A stretch of 5,464 bases of DNA, from contig CAMEMA010000077.1 of assembly GCA_945926705.1 (NCBI GenBank), positions 1 through 5,464 of the forward strand, written 5' to 3'. The stretch is from an uncultured Clostridia bacterium (GTDB lineage: Bacteria > Bacillota > Clostridia > Oscillospirales > Acutalibacteraceae). The position numbers were made by a program, and so were the translations under genes. The notes under the pieces are model-generated. The model did no database searches and was not told the DNA's origin. It saw only the letters and a program-made list of their open reading frames with translations. Below are positions 1-4,635 of this stretch, piece after piece (within the stretch, counting starts at the first letter, position 1; every line of letters begins with the position of its first letter).

Positions 1-1046
1 TCACGACCTCCTACATTTATTCTGTAGGCTCCTATATGTTGAGTAATTCCTCCTGCTTCTGTTGATATTACGTCTGCATGGCGAATTGCATCGAGCAAAG
101 AAGTTTTTCCGTGGTCAACGTGTCCCATTACTACCACTACAGGAGCTCTTGTTACCAAATCTTCCTCTTTGTCTTCGCTGTCGTCAATAATCATTTCTTC
201 AATTGTAACGCATTCTTCTTTTTCAATTTTAGCATGAAATTCCATGGCAACTAAACTTGCTGTATCAAAGTCTATAGTATCATTTATTGTTGCCATTGTT
301 CCCATCATCATTAATTTTTTTATTACTTCAGCTGCAGTCGCTTTTAGACGGGAAGCTAATTCACCTACTGTTATTTCATCGGGAATCATAACTGTTATGG
401 GTTTTGCTTTTCTTTCTTCGGAAATTCGTTTTAGTCTTTCTGCTTCTGTCTCTCTTTTTATGCTTTTGAATTTGTTCCGCTGTTGAGATTTTTGATTTAT
501 TTTTTGTTTGTTTACAGAGTTATCTGTCCTTACTTTTTCTGAAGCTATTCTATCGTACTTTTCATTATACTTATCTATATTTACGTTTTCTATTCTGGTA
601 TTTATAACTTTTCCCTGAGGTTTATCTGAGTTTATGAAACTTTCTGAGCCGGAGCTTCCGGTAATGATTATTTTATTATCAAATTTTTGCTTGTTATTTC
701 CGGAAGCTTTTTTATTAAGTGGTTTGGTATTATTTGATTTTTTATAGGAATTTGGTTTAGTCGTAGAGTTTGATTTTTGTGTTTCTTTTACCGATTTTTT
801 AGGTTCTGATTTATCTAACTTTTCTGTTTTTTCTTCGATATTTCCTTTGGATTTAAAGTATTCATCAAAGCTTTCAGATTGATTTTTCTGTGTATAATGC
901 TCAAATATTATATTTAATTCCTCTTCATTTAGAGCTGTCATATGTTTTTTTTCTTGACCAAGATATTCTTTTAGAAGAGCAATTACCTCTTCAATTGATA
1001 CATCTAGGTCTTTTGCCACCTCGTGTAGTTTGTATTTAATCATCAT
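1..1046 (-). CDS. infB: Translation initiation factor IF-2, N-terminal 348 residues (3' end outside window)
   Basis: IF-2 is the GTPase that brings initiator fMet-tRNA to the 30S subunit and promotes subunit joining in the cytoplasm. Seen here: an N-terminal IF2_N-type domain at about residues 1-55 (KYKLHEVAKDL, KKHMTALNEEELN); a long Lys/Ser/Asn-rich linker at about 56-205; a second IF2_N-like domain at about 210-275 (ITVMIPDEITVGELASRLKA); and the start of the G domain with P-loop GHVDHGKT at 308-315 and the switch I/G2 region EAGGITQHIGAY. The frame stays open to base 1, so the rest of the G domain and the C-terminal domains lie outside the window. Two adjacent ATGs are possible starts, at 1046 and 1043. 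The 1046 start gives a 4-base ATGA overlap with the ylxQ stop, and GGGAGG lies 10 bases upstream of it. Family assignment is certain; the exact start is uncertain by one codon. Confidence 0.97.
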   Translation of the reverse strand, partial: MMIKYKLHEVAKDLDVSIEEVIALLKEYLGQEKKHMTALNEEELNIIFEHYTQKNQSESFDEYFKSKGNIEEKTEKLDKSEPKKSVKETQKSNSTTKPNSYKKSNNTKPLNKKASGNNKQKFDNKIIITGSSGSESFINSDKPQGKVINTRIENVNIDKYNEKYDRIASEKVRTDNSVNKQKINQKSQQRNKFKSIKRETEAERLKRISEERKAKPITVMIPDEITVGELASRLKATAAEVIKKLMMMGTMATINDTIDFDTASLVAMEFHAKIEKEECVTIEEMIIDDSEDKEEDLVTRAPVVVVMGHVDHGKTSLLDAIRHADVISTEAGGITQHIGAYRINVGGR

Positions 1047-1390
1047 ATATTGAATTCCTCCCTGATTATATTTTCATTTTTCTCAATATTTTCAGTTACA
1101 AGAGAACTAATCTTTTTTGAAAAGTTTTCATTTAAGATGCCCATTATGGCTGCATATTTCCCTGTAGCATTGTTTATTTCATCTTTAGTAGCGTTTATTT
1201 TCAGCATTTTGATGTTATGTTCGTTGGCAGTTTTTGAAATTTCTCCAAATGAATTTTCGGAAATATCTTGTGTAATTAATAAAAGACGTATTTTATCGTT
1301 TAAAATTTCTTTTTTTACTGAGTCCATTCCAAAAATTATATTGCCTGATTTTCGGGTTATTCCCAAAAATGAAAGTAATTCTTTATTCAT
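1043..1390 (-). CDS. ylxQ: YlxQ, L7Ae/L30e-family RNA-binding protein
   Basis: This 115-residue protein has the length and opening of the YlxQ family (LLSFLGITRKSGNIIFGMDSV at residues 5-24, then RLLLITQDISEN at 35-46). The rest fits the L7Ae/L30e alpha-beta-alpha fold. Family knowledge: Bacillus YlxQ and its paralogue YbxF are bacterial L7Ae homologues that bind kink-turn RNA; the cellular target of YlxQ is not settled. The gene starts inside the last codons of ylxR (8-base overlap) and its stop overlaps the infB start, so it sits in a translationally coupled chain. No strong Shine-Dalgarno precedes the ATG (only a GAGAAAG-like stretch), which fits coupling. The C-terminal 25 or so residues are Glu/Asn/Ile-rich and probably a variable tail. 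Family assignment is confident; a role in ribosome or RNase P RNA handling is inference from context. Confidence 0.9.
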   Translation of the reverse strand: MNKELLSFLGITRKSGNIIFGMDSVKKEILNDKIRLLLITQDISENSFGEISKTANEHNIKMLKINATKDEINNATGKYAAIMGILNENFSKKISSLVTENIEKNENIIREEFNI

Positions 1391-1670
1391 ATATCGATAC
1401 CGCTTTCTCGAGATTTTCGTATATTTCCAGATTAATTTTCTGTTTGAAAGCTTTTTCTAATTTTTTAAATTTGATTGCGTTTTTAATGCAATTTGATTTT
1501 TTACATATATATGCGGCTCTACCTTCTTTTTTTTCGGCTCCGTCCATTAAAGAGAAAATTTTTTGGGATTCTTTTTTAGGAGGTCGAACTACCATAATAA
1601 AATCTTCTTTGGTTTTTCTCTCATTGCATGAAACGCATTTTCTGATTGGGATACTTTTGTTTTTTAACAT
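1383..1670 (-). CDS. ylxR: YlxR/RnpM family protein (RNase P modulator)
   Basis: This 95-residue basic protein carries the YlxR signature: RKCVSC at residues 10-15, MVVRPPKK at 26-33, and GRAAYICKKSNC at 50-61. The usual family motif is GRGAY; here the middle glycine is alanine. Four cysteines in two pairs (C12/C15 and C56/C61) are placed as in many family members and could bind a metal, which is inference. In Bacillus subtilis the homologue, renamed RnpM, binds RNase P RNA and modulates the enzyme in vitro. The gene lies between nusA and ylxQ as in most Bacillota. The ATG at 1670 is preceded by AAGGTG five bases upstream and starts 15 bases after the nusA stop; its 3' end overlaps ylxQ by 8 bases. 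Identification is strong from motif plus position. Confidence 0.93.
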   Translation of the reverse strand: MLKNKSIPIRKCVSCNERKTKEDFIMVVRPPKKESQKIFSLMDGAEKKEGRAAYICKKSNCIKNAIKFKKLEKAFKQKINLEIYENLEKAVSIYE

Positions 1671-1685
1671 ACAAACACCTTAACG

Positions 1686-2738
1686 TTAATTTTCTCCGTA
1701 GAATCCGCTTTCAGGTTTTATGTCTATTCTATAACCTGTTAACCTGGCTGCAAGCCTTACATTTTGTCCACGATTTCCTATTGAAAGGGAAAGTTGATTA
1801 TCTGGAACAGTTGCTTTACAAGCCTTTTCGAGTGTGGAATCAAATTCAACTTTTATTACGTTTGCCGGAGCAAGAGCTGCCGCTACAAATTTGGCGGGAT
1901 CTTCGTTGTACTCTATCAAGTCGATTTTTTCTCCGCCCAATTCTTCTATTATAGAGCTTAATCTGCTTCCGTGAGAACCTATACACGAGCCGACTGCGTC
2001 TATGTTGGGATTATGGCTTTGCACGGCTACTTTGCTTCTTGAACCTGCTTCTCGTGAGATAGATTTTATTTCGACTATACCTTCATTTATTTCGGGAATT
2101 TCACTTTCAAAAAGTTTTTTTACAAAATTGGGATGATTTCTGGAAATCATTATCTTCGGGCCTTTATCCAAAACTTTAACTTCCGAAATATATACCTTTA
2201 TATGGTCTCCTTCTTTTACATTTTCCGTACCTATTTGTTCGCCTTTGGGAAGTGTTGACTCCGCTTTGCCGATTCTCAATGTAAAAGCTCCTGTTTTTTC
2301 ATCTATTCTTTCGATAAGAGCGCTGACTATTTGGTCTTGTTTACTTTGAAATTCTTGTGCTATTTGATTTTTTTCACCGTCTTTTATTCCTTGTCGTATT
2401 ATATTTCTTGCAGTTTGAGCGGCTATTCTTCCAAAATCTTTGGTGTCTAGTGTTATTTTAACTTGGTCTCCCAAATTTGCATTTCTGTTTATTTTCCTTG
2501 CGTCTTCGAGTGAAATTTCTTTTCCGGTAAGATAAACTTCATCTACCACTGTTTTAAGAAGTTCTACTTGGAATATTCCCTCTGATTCATCAATGTGAAC
2601 TGTAACATCTTCATTTCCGTCGTATCCGTTTTTACATGCAGTTACGATGGCTTTTTTTATTTTTTCAAGCATAAATTCCATGGATATTCCACGTTCTTTT
2701 TCAAGTGTTCTTAGTGCGTCGAATATTTCTGTGCTCAT
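1686..2738 (-). CDS. nusA: Transcription termination/antitermination factor NusA
   Basis: NusA binds RNA polymerase and nascent RNA, and controls pausing, intrinsic termination and antitermination. At 350 residues this is the usual short Gram-positive form without the C-terminal acidic repeats of Escherichia coli NusA. Domains in order: an RNA-polymerase-binding N-terminal domain at about 1-130 (FGRIAAQTARNIIRQ at 102-116); an S1 domain at about 135-200 ending in the conserved ISRNHPNFVKKLFESEIPEI; KH1 at about 230-280; and KH2 at about 300-345 with SIGNRGQNVRLAARLTG. The KH2 GxxG loop is GNRG (321-324). The KH1 loop is GSHG (254-257), where a GPKG/GPRG-type loop with a basic residue is usual. 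ATG 2738 follows AAGGAG whose first bases are the rimP stop codon, so translation is probably coupled. The gene is complete. Confidence 0.98.
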   Translation of the reverse strand: MSTEIFDALRTLEKERGISMEFMLEKIKKAIVTACKNGYDGNEDVTVHIDESEGIFQVELLKTVVDEVYLTGKEISLEDARKINRNANLGDQVKITLDTKDFGRIAAQTARNIIRQGIKDGEKNQIAQEFQSKQDQIVSALIERIDEKTGAFTLRIGKAESTLPKGEQIGTENVKEGDHIKVYISEVKVLDKGPKIMISRNHPNFVKKLFESEIPEINEGIVEIKSISREAGSRSKVAVQSHNPNIDAVGSCIGSHGSRLSSIIEELGGEKIDLIEYNEDPAKFVAAALAPANVIKVEFDSTLEKACKATVPDNQLSLSIGNRGQNVRLAARLTGYRIDIKPESGFYGEN

Positions 2739-2750
2739 TTTTATTTCTCC

Positions 2751-3224
2751 TTAATATGTCAAATTTACATGTGATATGTTTTTTCTGTTTTCGTTTGTCA
2801 AAGAACCATCCGAATTTTTTATTGTTATAAAATCTTTATCAAAATTGTATAACTCTCCCGTGATTTCTTTTTCATCGTTTTCTTTAGGACGTATAAATTT
2901 TATTTTTATTTCTGAACCTATATATTTCTGAAAATGTTTGTCTTTTATCAGTTCTCTTTCTATTCCGGGAGAACATACTTCCAAAATATATGAGCAAGAT
3001 ATAGGGTCTAATTCATCGAGAGGATTGCTTATTGCTTTGCTCATTTTTTCACAATCATCAATTGTTATTCCTGAGTCGCTGTCTATAAAAATCCTTAGAT
3101 ACTTGTTTGGACCTTCTTTTACAAATCTTATATCCCAAATTTCCAGTCCTATTTCTTGTGCTATAGGTTCAGCTAAAGAATATACAGCTTCAGATATATT
3201 CTTAACTTTTACCTGTTTAATCAT
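2751..3224 (-). CDS. rimP: Ribosome maturation factor RimP
   Basis: RimP binds free 30S subunits and assists their late assembly. The 157-residue length is normal. The N-terminal alpha/beta domain (about 10-90) contains LEIWDIRFVKEG at 27-38 and LRIFIDSDSGITIDDCEKMS at 43-62. The family signature YILEVCSPGIERELIKDKHF is at 79-98; its centre is usually LEVSSPG, here LEVCSPG. A small SH3-like C-terminal domain follows (about 100-157). GGAGG lies eight bases before the ATG at 3224, so the start is well supported. It is the first gene of the rimP-nusA-ylxR-ylxQ-infB operon, preceded by its own promoter and a hairpin-containing leader. The nusA start follows after 12 bases. Confidence 0.96.
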   Translation of the reverse strand: MIKQVKVKNISEAVYSLAEPIAQEIGLEIWDIRFVKEGPNKYLRIFIDSDSGITIDDCEKMSKAISNPLDELDPISCSYILEVCSPGIERELIKDKHFQKYIGSEIKIKFIRPKENDEKEITGELYNFDKDFITIKNSDGSLTNENRKNISHVNLTY

Positions 3225-3289
3225 AATTTAGTTCCTCCAATACAAACAAAAGAGCGGGGTTAACCCACTCTCCATACTCACAAGTTACT
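3225..3289 (-). promoter_or_regulatory. Predicted 5' leader of the rimP operon mRNA
   Basis: If transcription starts 6-7 bases after the TAAAAT box (about 3288-3289), the untranslated leader is about 64 nt. It holds a GC-rich hairpin (3251-3271), a U-rich tract (3250-3241) and then the GGAGG Shine-Dalgarno at 3237-3233. A terminator-like hairpin placed just ahead of the first ribosome binding site is the layout of an attenuated leader, and structured rimP leaders are known from comparative surveys of Bacillota. The controlling signal cannot be read from the sequence; NusA autoregulation is a natural guess because nusA is the second gene. Confidence 0.5.
3241..3271 (-). terminator. Terminator-like hairpin in the rimP leader (candidate attenuator)
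   Basis: On the minus strand, AGAGTGGG pairs with CCCGCTCT (eight pairs, one U-G wobble) around a TTAAC loop, at 3271-3251. It is followed directly by TTTGTTTG. The stem is strikingly GC-rich in an otherwise very AT-rich gap. The U tract is interrupted by G, so termination would probably be partial. That is what is expected when the essential genes downstream must still be expressed. Confidence 0.6.
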
Positions 3290-3294
3290 AAAAC

Positions 3295-3323
3295 ATTTTA
3301 AACTTATATAAAAATAAAGTCAA
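3295..3323 (-). promoter_or_regulatory. SigA-type promoter of the rimP-infB operon
   Basis: On the minus strand TTGACT (3323-3318) matches the -35 consensus at five of six positions. It is followed after exactly 17 bases by TAAAAT (3300-3295), five of six matches to TATAAT. The surroundings are very AT-rich: by hand count 14 of the 100 bases at 3281-3380 are G or C. This is the best promoter seen in the window and would make the housekeeping operon independent of the phage block upstream. Confidence 0.75.
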
Positions 3324-3373
3324 GTTATTTTTAATTGTTTTATTTATTCTTTTATGTTTTTATTTTTTCTAAC

Positions 3374-3766
3374 TTATCTTTTTTTCTTTATATTTTCCAA
3401 TATACAATTTATAGTTTTATCACGTTTAACTATTTTTTTAAGCAATTTATCGTATTCATTATAAATAAATTCAATATTTTCAGATGTAAGATTTTTTAGT
3501 ACTTCAAGTCCGTCTGTAAAAATTTTTTGATTTTTTTCGTCATATAGGCACATTGCGACTATACAGGCTCTTTCTCCTATTTTTGAACTTAAACTTTTAT
3601 CAAAACCTTCGTTTGTCATGTATTTTGTTAAATTATCTGACATTTTTGCGCAGAGCATAAAATCATATGCGGATAACAGTTTTATTCCGAAATATTTTCC
3701 GGATACGATTATAGGTTCTGTTAAAGACAAATTTCTCAGCATTTTACTTTTTTTAATTTCTTGCAT
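3374..3766 (-). CDS. Probable phage tail-assembly-chaperone-like protein
   Basis: This 130-residue, mostly helical protein has no signal peptide or membrane segment. The layout SLTEPIIVSGKYFGIKLLSA (residues 14-33), ACIVAMCLYDE (67-77), KIFTDGLEVLKNLTSENIEF (81-100) and YNEYDKLL (102-109) resembles, from memory, small clostridial phage proteins encoded before the tape-measure gene, the tail assembly chaperones. The ATG at 3766 is supported by AGGAGG nine bases upstream. The gene lies downstream of capsid, connector and closure genes, but the tail-tube and neck genes normally between are missing and no tape-measure gene follows. Near its end is an A7 run (3385-3379), where chaperone genes often carry a frameshift site, yet both shifted frames stop within nine codons. 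By hand count it is only about 26% G+C, against roughly 40% in samples of the capsid gene. Phage origin is fairly likely; the exact role is tentative. Confidence 0.5.
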   Translation of the reverse strand: MQEIKKSKMLRNLSLTEPIIVSGKYFGIKLLSAYDFMLCAKMSDNLTKYMTNEGFDKSLSSKIGERACIVAMCLYDEKNQKIFTDGLEVLKNLTSENIEFIYNEYDKLLKKIVKRDKTINCILENIKKKR

Positions 3767-3789
3767 CCGTATTTTCCTCCTGAATTTTT

Positions 3790-3819
3790 ATTGTATGATA
3801 AAAAACAATATCAAGACAA
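3790..3819 (-). promoter_or_regulatory. Weak candidate promoter for the chaperone-like gene
   Basis: On the minus strand TTGTCT (3819-3814, four of six matches) and TACAAT (3795-3790, five of six) are 18 bases apart. Transcription would start about at the AGGAGG ribosome binding site of the gene at 3766. The -35 box lies inside one arm of the terminator-like hairpin. In DNA this AT-rich such matches arise easily, so this is only a candidate. Confidence 0.25.
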
Positions 3820-3848
3820 TTCCATATAAAGAACGTCTTGGTATTGCT
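3800..3848 (-). terminator. Intrinsic terminator-like hairpin after the head-closure gene
   Basis: Arms at 3804-3817 and 3835-3848 are inverted repeats with a 17-base loop. Read on the minus strand, AGCAATACCAAGAC pairs with GTCTTGATATTGTT with one C-A mismatch and one wobble, and the 3' arm runs into six T (3805-3800). Read on the plus strand the stem has 12 unbroken pairs and is followed by two runs of five T, so it may work in both directions. It lies 12 bases after the stop codon at 3861 and would end the head-gene transcript before the chaperone-like gene. Confidence 0.65.
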
Positions 3849-3860
3849 AATTTTTAATTT

Positions 3861-4187
3861 TTAAGAAGTTGATTTTTCCAGTACAGCTCTTTCATATAAT
3901 ACTTTTCCGGAAAATATCACTTCTTCGGCTTTCTTTATTTTATAATCTATATTATCCACAATTACAATTGCGTCCTCGGAATTGGAAAGGTTTGTTTCCG
4001 ATAAACCTATATACAGATATTGTTCTACATTTTGAGAATCCGTGTAATCACCGTAGAGCTCACTTTGCATGTCACACCTAAGAGGTTGTATAAATGCTTT
4101 TGTATGGATGTATGTTTTTTTATTGTCTTTTGTAACCTGTATTTTTTGTCCATATTTCGAAATTAGATTTCTTGTTCGGATGTTCAT
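3861..4187 (-). CDS. Probable phage head-closure (head-tail joining) protein
   Basis: This small soluble protein of 108 residues is predicted to be mostly beta strand. It opens with NLISKYGQKIQVTKDNKK (residues 7-24), then KAFIQPLRCDM (30-40), QYLYIGLSE (56-64) and a C-terminal half ending ILYERAVLE-like (VLYERAVLE at 96-104). The pattern of an N-terminal YGQ, a QPLR-type segment and a central QYLYIG matches, from memory, short proteins encoded directly after the head-tail connector in clostridial prophages. In those phages they seal the filled capsid. ATG 4187 lies three bases after the connector stop; AAAGGA occurs 11 bases upstream, inside the connector gene. A terminator-like hairpin follows the stop. 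Phage-structural nature is well supported by context; the precise closure role is inferred. Confidence 0.6.
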   Translation of the reverse strand: MNIRTRNLISKYGQKIQVTKDNKKTYIHTKAFIQPLRCDMQSELYGDYTDSQNVEQYLYIGLSETNLSNSEDAIVIVDNIDYKIKKAEEVIFSGKVLYERAVLEKSTS

Positions 4188-4190
4188 GAT

Positions 4191-4556
4191 TTATACAATC
4201 CTTTCGAACATGAATTCATTGTCTTTCAGAAGGTCTGAAACTGAATGTTTGGCGTCCATCCAAATGCTGTAAGCCATTTTTGCGGTTACTTTTGAATCGG
4301 TTTTTATTCTGATTTCTCCGGCTGTGAAAGCTTCCATTCCTCCTCCGGAACACCTGTATAAAATATATCTGTAAAACGCTAAAGCTGCAGCTGCTGCATT
4401 TAAACGTCTGGAATGGTCTTCTTCGACCACATTTTCGCGAAGGTTTTTTCTTATTTCTATACAAGCATCTTCACAAATTGAAGTCCAGGGAGCAATTTCA
4501 TCCGATGATAGTCCGGATATTATGGAAAATCTTTTAATGATTTCATATAAGTCCAA
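4191..4556 (-). CDS. Phage head-tail connector protein (HK97 gp6 / SPP1 gp15-like)
   Basis: Connector proteins form a ring under the portal and carry the tail-joining apparatus. The 121-residue protein is largely helical: an N-terminal helical part (1-45), an alanine-rich helix RLNAAAAALAFYRYILYRCS (51-70), a short loop with FTAGEIRIKTD (77-87) and a final helix IWMDAKHSVSDLL (98-110). Size, the alanine-rich helix leading to FYRYILY and the position just after the capsid gene fit the small helical connector family. The start appears to be TTG at 4556-4554: GGGG of an AAGGGG motif lies eight bases upstream, and no ATG occurs in frame before residue 74. A probable mRNA hairpin lies between this gene and the capsid gene. 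The reading frame is intact. Confidence 0.65.
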   Translation of the reverse strand: MDLYEIIKRFSIISGLSSDEIAPWTSICEDACIEIRKNLRENVVEEDHSRRLNAAAAALAFYRYILYRCSGGGMEAFTAGEIRIKTDSKVTAKMAYSIWMDAKHSVSDLLKDNEFMFERIV

Positions 4557-4570
4557 AAAAATGTCCCCTT
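4557..4570 (-). promoter_or_regulatory. Ribosome binding site deciding a TTG start
   Basis: On the minus strand AAGGGGAC (4570-4563) is the only purine-rich, Shine-Dalgarno-like stretch ahead of the connector gene. It places the start at TTG 4556-4554, with eight bases after GGGG. The ATT at 4562-4560 is too close to the motif to be a better start. Confidence 0.5.
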
Positions 4571-4581
4571 TTTAATATTTA

Positions 4582-4609
4582 TTTCCCCGATAGTTTATTA
4601 CCGGGGAAA
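4582..4609 (+). terminator. GC-rich hairpin between capsid and connector genes, with a U tract in the plus direction
   Basis: TTTCCCCG (4582-4589) pairs with CGGGGAAA (4602-4609). On the minus strand an extra G-U, U-A and A-U extend the stem to 11 pairs with a six-base loop. In the plus direction it is followed by ATTTTTT (4610-4616), the form of an intrinsic terminator. In the minus direction, the sense of all genes here, no U tract follows. In the sense transcript it more likely stabilises or marks the 3' end of the capsid message, while in the plus direction it could stop antisense transcription. Confidence 0.55.
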
Positions 4610-4635
4610 ATTTTTTAAATATGTTAGCTTCCCGA

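Noticed and set aside
244..486. Plus-strand 80-codon frame antisense to infB
   Set aside because: It lies wholly within the second IF2_N domain coding sequence and its hydrophobic stretch is a by-product of the complementary strand.
1050..1460. Plus-strand open frames antisense to ylxQ and ylxR (also at 1369-1683)
   Set aside because: They mirror strongly recognised minus-strand genes, are Phe/Ile/Ser-rich as expected for antisense of AT-rich genes, and have no convincing ribosome binding site.
3281..3327. Direct repeat TAACTTG at 3281-3287 and 3321-3327 (minus strand)
   Set aside because: Seven bases repeated once in AT-rich DNA is readily explained by chance, and it is too short to call an attachment site.
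3374..3374. Prophage attachment site at the phage/rimP boundary
   Set aside because: No tRNA or convincing repeat is seen, and the other end of the element lies outside the window, so no attachment pair can be compared.
4216..4464. Second minus-strand frame of 82 codons inside the connector gene
   Set aside because: It is a shifted-frame shadow, rich in Arg/Ser/Lys, with no ribosome binding site. The other frame has phage connector features and fits the gene spacing.
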